64,000 nucleotides of DNA, taken from Kingdonia uniflora (lineage: Eukaryota; Streptophyta; Magnoliopsida; Ranunculales; Circaeasteraceae). Under the pieces are notes generated by a model. It was given only the letters and a program-made list of their open reading frames with translations. It made no database searches and had not been told where the DNA came from. Location: assembly GCA_014058105.1 (NCBI GenBank), contig JACGCM010001747.1:3224001-3288000 (forward strand). The letters are read 5' to 3'. This document shows, piece by piece, positions 1-12,800 of this stretch (positions are counted from its first letter, which is position 1; each line of letters opens with the position of its first letter). Position numbers and translations under genes: made by a program.

Positions 1-880
1 CTTCTGAGAAATAGATTATTATTAGTGGCATAATTTCAATCTTGATCTATATATGGAATACGAAGCTCAGAGGTGTGGGGGCTTGAGGTTCGACTTAGAT
101 AGTGAAAACCGTGCAAGAGTCTACTGTTTGATCCTTAGGGTGACCTGCTTGCCTGCTACGGTGGTCCGCTAACGGTTTGGGCCTAGTACTGTGCCTATTT
201 AAAGTCCATCTTGGGATTTTATGTTTTCCATGTCCTTGTAAATATTTTTCGTACTTTTTCAGAATCTAATATAAAAAGAATGTACTATTTTCTTCTTTTC
301 TTATGATTAAAAATATTGAAGAGGTTTAATTTATCAGAAAAACGCCTTAGGCCACAAGAGCCCGAAGCTGGATACCTAATATCAGAAGGAAGCGGGAAGA
401 CGGAATTCCGATAAAGACTCAATAAAAAATCATTGTTCAAATGTGATCCTTTTCAAAAGGCCTATGATAGTCCACTAGTGAAGCAGAGGGCTGGTACACG
501 GGAAAATACATTTAATTTTTGATATACCCAAATTAGCCATGTTGGTAGGCGCTTTCTGATCTCCAACATAAACAATTTTCTGTGTTGGTATGCTGCTTTT
601 GGGCTCATTGAACAGGAAAGTCCACCTTCCTTTAATGTGGAGTTCATGTTTAATCATCATACAATGTTATGGGCTCATACTGGAATGCTTGAGCATATAC
701 TTATTAAATAAACAATGAGATGCATATGTAGCTTAATTGCATTACTTCCAATTTCTGCCATTGAGTTTATTCCAACTTACTCAAATAAAACTAGCTTTAA
801 TGCGGTGTACTTACATGTCTCATATGTTTTGTTGCTATATTTACTTGTCTCATGGTCCTTCCTTTCATTCCTTTTTCCAG
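1..880. other. non-coding, probable upstream intron of the MTM gene
   Basis: No conserved coding segment is visible on either strand. The stretch lies directly before the first recognisable exon of the phosphatase gene, and its last bases form a pyrimidine-rich tract ending in CAG at 880. I therefore read it as intron. The exons for the start codon and the N-terminal PH-GRAM part are not seen here and should lie upstream of the window. Confidence 0.5.
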
Positions 881-3800
881 GTAAAGATATGCGAGTTATT
901 GTCTTTGGGTTTCGTCCTCGAACAAAGCAGGTTAGTCAAAAGGAGATATGAGTGATTGTTTTAATATACGAAAAACAAAAGAGCTCTATGTTATTTGTTC
1001 GTAATATCTTTGTGCTAAATGTACATGCTCTGTGTTCCACGTTAATACCATCATGGAGCTATACTCTTAGCCTTCCATTTTAGGTCTCGAGTTTGATGTT
1101 GAGTGGCAGATTGGATCTAAAAGTGCAGATTCTATTTACTCACAACTTTTAAGCGAGATTATTTTTTATAAGGTAAAGGTATTATTATCAATCTAAGGAA
1201 AAACTTCCGAGATGGAAAACGCACAACCAAGTGACAAGTCTAAGAAAAACCTCAAGAAGAAGTATAAGTAATAAAATCACCCTAGATCCGAGGCTACCAA
1301 TGTCTTCCACCTTACTATGAGGTGTCTTCAATAGAACCCCTATTGTAACTTTGGAGATTGATGGCAATTATAAATGATACTGCGCAAATATCCATGATCA
1401 TATTCAATGTCTTTGCCTCTCTTTGAAAGTGTCAAGCATTTCTTCGATTCCAAAGAACTCGCCAATAGGATAAGGAGTGTGATCGCAGAATATTTCCCTA
1501 ATGTTTTCCTAAAAGCCTTATACCACCACACTTTAGACGCTGTAATGAAGCTCTTCAAAAGCTTTAACCACAGAAAAGAGGTTTAAAAAATGCTCCATCA
1601 CCTCCATATCATGTAATGTAGTAGCAAATAATCGATCGACCTGCCCGAGTTACCACAGAGCACACATCCACATCCACATCCTCATCCTCATCCGCATCCA
1701 CATCCATATCCGCATGCATCCTCATGCACATCCATATTCATTCTTCTAATTTCTGCCTCACACTACTAACTAATCAAAGAAAGTCACATTTAACAAGATT
1801 CATCCTCTGAACCTTACGAACTGGGATGCTCACTCTCTGAAGTCACCCACTAATGCTTCTCTTTAGTAGCTCACATTTTTGTATGGCCGGGAACTTACTA
1901 TCTTCAGTCCATATTTACTTCCATTTATACTTGTCTCTCCTATTCTAAATGAGGTCACTTCCTAATTATAATCGGGTGGTTCTCAAATTTTCTATGACAT
2001 AAGTCTCTACTTGCTAGCCTCTGAAAATGGTATATTCGAGTTTCTGTTACTGCCTTCTGGTGATAAATGGAACTTATTTACCACGCTTCCATTACAAAAA
2101 CTGTGGAGAGATGGATGCATTTTTCCTAACCACCTTGATTTGCACCACGTGCATGCGAAAAGCTTATCATCCTCTTTCCATTTATGATTGTTGTTTAAGA
2201 CCCTCTGAAAAGGTCTCCAGAGATAGCCTCATAGTCTTATTCCATAAGTGATCTGATGACTATTAAGAAGCCAAACACCCTTCTCCGTCTCATGTTCAAC
2301 TTTAACTACCTCAAACCCCATATAGTTTACTCTTTCAGAAATCTCCACAATCTCTTCTTTAAAGAAGCGGAGTTTGTGCCTTTACAAACTTCTAGACCTA
2401 GCCCTGCACCTTTTTCCTCCAGGCAAATGGACTCCCGCTGAAATAATGCATGTTCTCCATGCCATTCATACTTTCTCTAAACAGTAGTCGCTGCTAAGTT
2501 TAATGAGGATATCAAATATAATGGTAAGCTAAGGAAATCTACTCTAACGTGAGATGGCACCCATTTGTTAACAAGTTTATTTTCTATCAAGCCATTTTTG
2601 TAATAAATCTCCCAGTAATGAGGAACCATTTCTCCATACATCTCGATGGAACCCAAAGAGGAAGTCCCACACATTTCTCGATCTTCACCAGCACCAGAAA
2701 TATCGAGATACATAATATTTTACATGGGTGGATATAAGACGAATCACACAATGTGGGTAATTAAATTTATGTCGTATTCTCTTATATATCAGACAGACGA
2801 AAGTCTGTTCTATGACACAGATTTAGTGTTACACACTGTCTCTATGGCAAGGGGTTAAAAAGAAAATAACAATATTCCCTCATAAATTATACCATTGGTT
2901 ATATTGTTGATTGTGTTGTTGTAGAAGTGTTATTATAGTTTTTTTCAAAAGCATGGGGAAATACCCTTTGTTTCTTATATCAAGTATGACTGTATAAGTG
3001 CTGCAGTCTTTGCCTTTGTATGATTGAAGATTAGTCACAATAATTATGTGTAAAATCTAAGGTGGTTGTGCTTTGACTCTTCATTCTTCAGAGACGTGCT
3101 GTGTTTGATGCACTATTGAGATGTACAAGGCCTTCACAGTTGTGGGATCTTTATACATTTACCTGCGGACCTTCCAAGTACAAAAACAGCAGTCCTAAAG
3201 TGCGTCTGCTGAACGAGTATTTCCGGCTTCTTGGAAAGGGCTCCTATCATGCACAGAGTACCTTTGAAAATGGGTCGTTTTCCGTGTCTAACGATTGGTG
3301 GAGAATAAGTGGAATGAATGAAAACTATACAATGTGTCCAACGTATCCGTCCTCCTTCATTGTCCCTAAGTTTATCAGGTAAAGTTTGGATTTCTCACCT
3401 TCTAATTAGTATATTTCACTTACATGATTGGATGGGTATCAAAAATTATGAAGGCTCCAAGTATTTGGCCTTTGCTCATTATCTGGAGATTCCCCACTCT
3501 GTTTGGGTTTATTTTCTCCTAACCCTCTGCATATCTCTTCCCCTAATAATAACTAATAAAACGTGCCCCCTGCCCTCTCCCGCTAACAGCCAATGGAAGT
3601 ACCTGAGGCTGAGAGACCCTTGCATGTTGTAATTCTTTTTCTATACTTCTAAGGATAGTGATATTATTGAAAAGACCTCAAAACATTGTGGGTGGGTGGT
3701 ACTTCAGTCGTTGATGGAGGAGGTGCTTCTCTTATCTTTGCACATGTCGGTGTATATTACAAAACAACCCAAGGGGGGGGGGGGGGGGATGTTCCAAATA

Positions 3801-6800
3801 GCTGAAGTCTTTACAAAATCCTTAATTCTTTTAATGCAAAATCTGCTACATTCTATTAACATTGCTTGGCTGCTGGAATTAGTGATGAAGAGGTGCAACA
3901 GGCTTCTACTTTTCGTGCAAGATGTCGTCTCCCTGTGATTTCGTGGTGTCATCCAGGTCTGCCTTTTATGTTATTTCTATCGTGTCATATAATTTTTATG
4001 GAGCATTTTGTGAATCACTTAATCATATTTTCGGATTTAGGAAATGGAGCTGTTATTGCCCGCTCATCCCAACCTCTAGTAGGTCTGATGATGAACACAA
4101 GAAGGTATTAATATTCCTTCACTTATTTGTTGACGCTGTCGTTCAGACATTTTTTGTCACATGATATTAAAGTTTGGTCACACGTTAATAAGGACTGCTA
4201 TTTGATCTCTTAAAAAAGGTGTTATAATTTTATAATCATGGAATAATCAAGTGTAAGGAAACTAAAAGTTAAGGTTTCTGAGTTGCTCTCTACCTTGTGC
4301 TGAGAAGAACAAAGATTTTTTATTTATTACTATTGACAATTATGCTAGTTATGTTTTACTTTATTTATCGTATGTAACCGTGACACGTATTTTCTATAAA
4401 CGTCGCCACCCCTCACATGTGTGTGGGTGGTCTAGTAGTAATAGGAAATCTATTATTAATTGGAGTTATCTAACTAGAGTTCTAGTAGTAATTGGAGTTG
4501 TGTAATGGTTTACTTATAAATTCAATGGTATGAGGGACTTAAGAATTATCTCAAGCCTTCTCTATCTCAGATATGATCTTTTGCTTTTTCTTTAGCATGG
4601 TATTTTGATACATCTAAGTTGTAAATTCACTATGGTGTCTGAGCTCTAGATGTATCATCAATTACAATCAAAAAGTTTTTGGTCAAGTATTCAGTATTAT
4701 AACACTTAATCAAGTATTAAGTATTCAAATTTACTAAGGTGTATAAATCAGTTTTTTTGCGGATTTACTATTGTAAAGAAAGAAAGAAAAACTTGCAAAT
4801 TCACTATGGTGCATAGTTCGATTTCGCAGATTTATGGTGAAAAAATCAAAGATCTATTTCTTTGTTTTGCGATTAGATTCGCCTGCTTGAAGTATTAAAG
4901 TGAAGATTGTTGAAGAAGTTGACTTGAAGGCGAACAAAGAACAAGATGGGTTCTCCTCATCGAAGGATTTCTTCTCAATTATGTCAGTTGTCAAATTGGA
5001 AGGGTCAACTAATTATCTTGAGTGTGCATAATTGGTAAAAGTTTTTCTTATTAGTAAAGGTAAGGTTAATCACCTAACTGACCAGAGTGAACCGCGAAAA
5101 GGTATGTTGATTGGCTTCAAGGAAATGCCAAGGTTAAGACGTGGCTCTGGTGCAGTATGGAAAAATGTATTTGTAGTAATGTGTGGTTTCTAGATACTTC
5201 TAAAATAATCTGGAAGTTGATGCAATAATCATATGGTATGGAGAAAAATTCTTCCCGTATATATGAGTTGTTTGAGCGGATATTAAACTTGAAACATGAG
5301 GATAAAACTTTGGGAGAATATTATAATGAACTTCTAGGCATGTGAGAGGAGTTGAATATGTATCAACCTCTTACTCTGGATTTGACGAAGTTAGAAAAGC
5401 AACTCGAAAAATTTCGGGTTTCAAAGTTTTTATCACGCTCGTACACATATTCAGGGGGAGACTATTTTGTTTTGTTTTTGTAAACTGACATTAAGTTGAA
5501 TGGACAACTGAAGATAACGAAAGCGAATTACTAGGTTTAACTGTTCTTGATCCAGTGATCATAGATTTGGATCCGTTAACTAGTGTAACAGGCTTAGATG
5601 ATGGTGATAGGTGGAGAGACTGAAATAACTTACGATTACCTGTCCTGAATCAATGATCCAAGGGCTAGATGTACTAGAATGAAGACCAAAGTTACATGAG
5701 TTGGCTAAAGTAGCAGTGGAAGATGACGGAATACTATTCATGGATTGCATTCTCTTCGTTATCTTCTCCATATCTTGTAATTGTCTCATAGTTTCTCCAT
5801 GTTCACTGTTTCTGGGTTAGTAAACGCTTGATTTGCACAATACTGCTGCGGTTTCCCAACCACATTCCAACAAAACTTGGTAGAGTGGTTAGATACAATT
5901 CGAACACGGTTGGAAGTTACCACCACGACCTCTTCAACCGCGTCCACCACGTAGATAACGTCCACGTCCTCGATATCCATAACTTGAACCTCTCCTACGA
6001 AGGCTCTCAGTACGGGTGTTTGGAATCGTTGGGGCAATAAAAGCCGACTTTCCCAACTTCACTGGTGGGTTGGTCACAACCCGAGATAAACGGTAATGGG
6101 CTTCAATTAGCGTAGGTAGCGTAGCCTTCCCCTCAGTCATAGTAAATTAACTCCAGTACCAATTATTGACACAATACCAGTACCAGTTACTACTCTAATA
6201 GTTGAAGTTCTACTACTGTTAACAGTTGCCCCTCAACCAGCTACTTCGACTCCGCTTCGTGTTCACCAGCGTCAACACAAGGCTCGAGTAGTTATTCCAC
6301 TGGTTGCAACACATCCAGAAGCAAAACTTCCAGCGGTTAGTAATGATCCTCCCATCTTTGCTCCGCTATCATCACCAATCGACTTGCAGTTTACAAATCC
6401 AGTCATAGTCTCCACTGAGTCAACCACTGAACTTCCCACTCCAAACAGAAAAGGTGTTCGTAAGTGTACTCTTCTAGCCACTTGTTATACTGATCATCCT
6501 ATCTCTAATTATGTCTCCTATGATCACTTATTTCCCTCCTACAAGGAGTTTTCTTGTTCTTTGTTGTCTGTTACTGTTCCCAAAAATTTTAGGGATGCAA
6601 TTTCCTCTCCGGGTGGGAAAAGTTCAATAGAAGAGGAGATGGCAGCGTTTTCCTAAAATGTACATTGGATCTTATGTCACTTCCTGCACAAAAGAAACCC
6701 GTTGGCTGTCATTGGGTGTATACGGTGAAACCCAATCGAGATGGGACAGTGCCTTGGTTGAAAGCAAGATTGGTTGCAAAAAGTTATACATAGACATGGA

Positions 6801-9800
6801 ATTGATTATACTGAGACGTTATCTCCAGTACCAAAGTTAAACTTGATTCGTATTGTGATTTCCTTGGCAGCTAACCGCAACTGGAAATTACATCAGTTAG
6901 ACGTGAAAAATACATTCCTTCTTAGTGATTTACAGGAGGAAGTATACATGGAGCAACCACCCGGGGTTGTTACTCAAGGGGGGAAAGTATGTCGGTTAAA
7001 GAAGTCCACTTATGGATTAAAACAATCACTGCGAACATGGTTTGAAAAGTTTAGTTTCGTTTTGTGTACTCATAGAATGAAGAGAATTATTTACGATCAT
7101 TACGTATTTTATCGGAGAACTCGTGCAGGTATTATTTTACTTGTTTATTTCGATGATATAGTCATTACCGGGAATAATAAAGTTGGGATCAAGAATCTAA
7201 AGCAACAATTATGTAAGCATTTTTATACAAAATACTTGGGATATCTCAAGTATTTCCTTGGTATTAAAGTTCGTAGATCGTCAAAGGGGATCTATTAAAT
7301 ACTAAGATTGCGGAAGCTAATTAAGGAATAACGATATCTTTTATTCTATCAAACTACTACTACAAGCTCTCTTAATTCTTTATAGTTCTCCTAAGGTTCT
7401 TCCCTTTCTCTCAAAACTTAACACCCCCTTTCTCCTACCCTAGGATCTCCTATATATAGGAGATCTCCACATTTCTCTCTATACTCCCCAACAATAAGGA
7501 AACTACTAGAGTAATCCTATTTTAGAAGATTCTCTAGGACAAAATATAATAACATAAAATAAACTAAAATAGGAAACGAAAATAGAGAATGGTCACTAAA
7601 CCGTGCGCCTAGGTCGTGGGCGTGACGACCTCGACTTATCAACTCTTCCCTCCTTTGAAGAATTGTTCACGACATCAAGAAGGAAGGTCAACTGCTATAA
7701 TTTTTGCGTCACCATAATTGTCGTTGAACAACTGCTCGTGTGCCTCATCTACGTGATCATGTAGATGCTGGGAAATGAGCGTCATCGCTTTTCGTGGGCT
7801 AGGACACTCACGTCTCATGTTATGTCTTCCCACAGTTGTAACAAATGGTTGCCCTGACAATCTCTGCTGGTTTGCCCTCAACTGTTGGCGCTGTAGAAGT
7901 CAGTGTCGGGGTCACTTCAGTTGGTGCTGCAAAAGACGGATATCCTGATGGCTTTAGCTTAGCCTCAACTCTACGAGCCATCTTTACTATCTCTGATAAG
8001 GATTGTGGAGAGAATAAAATCATCTCGTCCTGAATGCACTTCGTAAGACCCAAACGAAAGTGATTAACCCGTTGCGCTTTTGAGTCGGATAAAACAACAC
8101 GTGACGATAGCATGTAAAAGTTACTAGCGTAATCATCTACAGGCTGACTTCCTTGACGTAAGGTTTGAAGCTCAGCAAAACTCTCCTCGTAAGTGCTCGG
8201 GATAAAACGAGCCATTATTTCGCCCCTCATAACCTCTCAATCTATGATGTAATCCTGACCGATGGATACCTGCAACTGCTGAATGTTTTCCTACCAATTT
8301 AGTGCGTATCCTGTCAACTGTCAACTGTCAACTGCTGAATGTTTTCCTACCAATTTAGTGCGTATCCTGTGAACTTTGTCTCTACCAGTGTCACCGCCTT
8401 CTATCCAGTGCACTTCCTAAAAGCGAGCATCTTATCAACCCTATTTAACCAATCTATAAAACCATCCGAATTTGATTTTCAATCAAAATCTTGCACGTTG
8501 ATCTTCACATCAGAGTTCAGATTCTGGAACACATAAATAATGTTGTTTGTGATTTGACTCTTTGGGTTGCCCCGGTAGTCATACCCCTGAGTACCATACT
8601 GTGGTTGTTGTTCGTACCTTGTAGCTCTAATACCCGTAGTTGGTTGATAGTTGTCCGTGCGAGAACGTGTTCCGAAGTTATAAGGCACGCTACCTCGACC
8701 TTGACCTCTTATGTCATGGAACCGTACCTGTCCACGTGTCCTCTCTGGTCAGAGTCCTCCCAATACATGTTCTCAGTTGAGAACTTGTTTCCCGACGCCC
8801 ATTGTCTTTGTTGATTACCCTGCATATCTTGGTCCCTGAGGAGGCGTAGGGGCCCTCTGTGGTCTAGGGGGCACATAAGGTGTTGCTCCTGCTGACATTT
8901 GCCCCCCAAAATTCTGTTATTGATGTCTCCCGTTGCCGCTAACATTCCCAGAGAACCCATTATTACTTTCGTTAATGCTACGGAGCCCTAAACCTGAATC
9001 TCTGTGCGGGACCTGCAAATCAAGAGACCGTGAGGGAATGGTTGTTGTCGGCACTATTTGGTGAAGGTTGGTGACCAACGAAGCTGTCTGCGGTCCACCC
9101 GTGTCTACCGTAACCGACGGTTCAGTCAGCGTCGTGACTGTCGGTGTCACCGATGCCTCTCGAATTGCTGAGATGACCGGAGGGGCATCGACTGTTGGTG
9201 TCATCGTTGTGAAGAGGCCTCGCCGATCTGTCGGTGTGTCTTTCTCCCCTTTATCCACAGTTGTTACAGTCGGGTTCGAAGAAGGAAGATGAGTTTGGCT
9301 TGCGCAAACGCGTTCCAGTAGTGAACATACCAACGTGCTCACACGTGTGATAGTCACATGTGGCATGCCACTCGATGGCACGTCCTGATGTGGCATGCCA
9401 TGGCCCACGCCGTCTCTGCCTTGTCACCTACCACACCCTGCCCTTGACCTGGCATGCACTGCCCAAATCCCTGTGTTCCTTCTCCCATACCCTCGGTGCC
9501 TATCCCATTCAAAAGTATGCCCATGCATGTGCCCATCGTGTCCTGCCCTCGTGAAGGCACGCCCGTTCTCGTGCCATGCCTTGACGCTGGCATACTAGCG
9601 TCTCCCTGGTTCAAATTGCGAGAAATCTTGCTCCTCACGCAATCCCCGGCGACATTTTGGGTCTCCCTTTGTTCGTCGGTCACCGGAAGTGTGGGAGGCC
9701 TCTCTCTCCCATCTCGTGTCGTTTCTAACCCATCGCCAATCGCGGTGTTGTCATTCGGATTTGTCGACGTACGCCGACGGATTTGGGTATCATTGTACCC

Positions 9801-12800
9801 CTCAACTTCTAGTGAATCCGCGAATTTGTCAACGCTTTCGACATCCACGGTCAGACTTGCAAACGAATTGTAAGCATGGGTCCTTTCCCTTTCCTACTCG
9901 AATCTCTCTACGTGATCTTGGAAAAAAATCGCTTCCTTCCCTCGCCCTACTATTAACGGCGGCGGATTCATAGGATTGATACCCGCTAGTCACCCATCGC
10001 GCATAAATAAATGAGCCCATTGGAAGACCTCTCCCTCTTCCTTTACTTGACCCTCCCTCGCTACTATCAACTTCGTCACCCACAACTTCGGATGAGGCCA
10101 CTCTTGCCGAATTTGCCATCACAACCACCAACATCGCTTCAATTTGTTTCGCCATAAGCTTGTTGGAAGCCGTTAACTCTGTGATGGATTCCTCTACCGA
10201 TTTCAAACGCTCTCCATGTATGAGTTTGATTGGTTTCTTCGGTGTTATCTTACCCATCTTCATAAAAAAATAAATAAAAATCTCCGCCAAGTTTGATCTA
10301 GCTCTAGTACCAATTTGTTAAACACTAAGATTGCGGAAGCTAATTAACGAATAACGATCTTTTTTATTCCATCAAACTATTAATATAAGCTCTCTTAATT
10401 CTCTCTAGTTCTCCTAGGGTTCTTCCCTTTCTCCTACCTTAGGATCTCCCATATATAGGAGATCTCCACCTTTCTCTCTACACTCCCCAACAATAAGGAA
10501 TCTACTAGAGTAATCCTATTTTAGAGGATTCTCTAGGACAAAATATAATAACATAAAATAAACTAAAATAGGAAACAAAAATAGAGACCGGTCACTAAAC
10601 CGTGTGCCTAGGTCGTGGGCGTGACGACCCCGACCTATCAGGATCAATCTATCACAATGTAAGTATGTTCTAGACTACTTAAAGAAACCAGAAATCTTGG
10701 AGCAAAGCCCGTAGATACTCCAATGGATCCGAATATGAAATTATGTGTTTATAAAGGGGAGTTGCTTTCAGATGTTGAATCGTACAAGCGCGTGAATGTT
10801 GATTTACTTGACGATTACTCATCCAGATGTCGTCTCGTATGCAGTAAGTATGGTATCGCAGTTCATGCACTCATGCACTCTCCACGAGTTCCACACATGG
10901 GGGCTGCAGTTCGTATTTTGCGGTATTTAAAGGGATCTCCAGGCCTAGGATTATTTTACTGTGCCAATGGTAACTTTGATATTGTCGGGTATACAGATGC
11001 AGATTATGCGGGGTTGGTATCTGATAGAAGATCAATTAGGGGGTATTGTACATTTGTTGGTGGTAATCTAGTTACATGGAGAAGTAAGAAGCAAACTGTT
11101 GTGGCCTGATCTGGTGCAGAAGCAGATTATGGAGCGATGGCAAGTACAATTTGCGAGTTGATATGGATTCGAAATCTTCTTCGAGAGTTTGGGGTTTTTT
11201 TAAGGAACCGATTCAAATGTAATGCGACAATCAAGCTGCGATTTAGATTGCCTCTAATCCAGTATTTCACGAGAGAACAAAACATATAGAGGTTGATTGT
11301 CACTTTGTTCACGAAAAGAGATTTGCACTCCATTCGTATCATCGCAAAGCCAGTTGGTCGATATCTTTACCAAAGCATTACCACGTGTCACTTCCGATCC
11401 TATTTGTTCCAAGCTTGGCATGGGAAATATATATGCTCCAGCTTTAGGGGGAGTATTGAGAATCATGGTGGTTATGTTTTAATTTATTATCGTATGTAAC
11501 CGTGACACGTATTCTGTATAAACGTTGCCACCGCCCACGTGTGTGGGTGTTCTAGTAGTAGTAGTAGTAGTAGTAGTAGTAGGAGTTCTATTATTTGTAG
11601 GAGTTATCTAACTAGAGTTCTAGTAGTAGTAGGAGTTGTGTAATTGTTTACTTATGAGGGACTTGAGGATTATCTCAAGCCCTCTCTCTCTTTCTCTCAC
11701 ACACATATATGATCTTTTACTTCTTCTTTATCATGTTATTTTGATACATCTAGGTTGTAAATTCAACAATTACCTAGCCAATTTGGGACTAAAGTCCCAT
11801 AAATGTGCTTACTAGCACCTAGTACACCACACAACACTCTATTGCATGACATTCGTTATCTTAAAATTTACATGTCCTTCAAGGATGTGACTATTTTGAT
11901 TCATATTGTATTTTTGTTTTACAGCAATGCTGACGAAAAGCTTGTTGCTGCTCTTTGCATTCAAACTACCGCTGCAAAGGTGTCAAGGAGGTACTTAATA
12001 ATTTTTCTTTTCTTCATATTCTCTTTCTGTTCGTTGTACACCAATATTGAAGATTCTGTCAATCTTGAGAAATGTATTTTTTTTCTTTGTAGGAAGCTTT
12101 ATATTGCTGATGCAAGACCGAGGAAAAATGCTTTAGCAAACGGGGCTATGGGAGGTGGTTCGGAGTCGTCCTCTAATTATTTCCAATCTGAGGTATCTAT
12201 TAGATTGGATTTATGCCATCTCACATCAATGGATATATATTTCTGTTTGCCAATGATGCCTTTTTTATGTTTGGAATTTTTATCAGATCGTTTTTTTCGG
12301 GATAGATAATATTCACGCTATGAGGGATAGTCTTGCTCGGCTCAGAGACTACTTAGATACATATGGTGCAACTTCATCGGATGGAACTTCATCATTCTTG
12401 GTGAGTTATAAACACCTCCGGCAAGTGCGTCTGTCTGCTTTAGATATCATTTAATATTTTACGAAAATCATTGATTTTAATTAAGGTAGCTTTAAATGAA
12501 GCTACTGTATGTTCAAAACACGAATCGAGATCTGGGTTTCTGAGTGTTCTGTTACTTGTATAGGAGAACATTTATAATGAATAACTACGCATTTAGATCG
12601 AAGTCATGGCAAGAGTTATCAGCACCTATCCCTGTAGTTTTTTTAACCTTTAAACGACTAAAGCGAGGACCATTGTGACCGTCCAAATGCTATTTATCAT
12701 AGATGTTCAAGCCTACCGCTTTTGTGGTATTGGTCTTCCCCTTAAAGTATCTATAACGCCTCTCATTTCCATTAAACCCGTTGGAGCGATAGAATAAGAG

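Larger units (their letters stand above)
7288..10645 (-). mobile_element. TR-GAG non-autonomous LTR retrotransposon nested in Copia RT
   Basis: Element body is 7293-10640 (3348 bp), bordered by a perfect 5-bp target duplication GGATC (7288-7292 and 10641-10645). The LTRs are 7293-7641 and 10316-10640. On the minus strand a primer site (TTGGTACTAGAGCTAG, RC of about 10297-10314) adjoins the right LTR, and a purine tract (AAAGGAGGGAAGAGT) precedes the left LTR. The only coding content is a Gypsy-type gag with a zinc knuckle; there is no protease, RT or integrase. This is the structure of TR-GAG elements, which depend on enzymes supplied in trans. The interior around 8500-10250 looks richer in G+C than its surroundings. 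Confidence 0.9.
4329..11770 (+). mobile_element. degenerate Ty1/Copia LTR retrotransposon in an MTM intron
   Basis: Element body is 4334-11765, flanked by near-identical 5-bp duplications ACTAT (4329-4333) and ACAAT (11766-11770). Similar LTRs begin TGA.AAT.ATG and end TTGTAAATTCA. A primer site resembling the initiator-Met tRNA complement follows the 5' LTR at 4633-4646, and a purine tract precedes the 3' LTR. The internal order is gag remnant, inverted gag-protease segment, linker and reverse transcriptase, then RNase H. Most of integrase is missing and stops are frequent, so it is dead. After subtracting the nested TR-GAG element (7293-10640) about 4.1 kb remains, shorter than the usual roughly 5 kb of intact Copia elements. 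Confidence 0.93.

Noticed and set aside
1060..2780. Minus-strand open stretches in the first MTM intron as a LINE ORF1 (DUF4283-like) relic
   Set aside because: A few phrases felt familiar ([16 protein letters not shown]), but no ordered domain, endonuclease or reverse transcriptase accompanies them. Too weak to call.
9068..9973. Plus-strand open frames inside the TR-GAG element
   Set aside because: They are complementary to the gag N-terminal region on the minus strand and low in complexity; no independent support.
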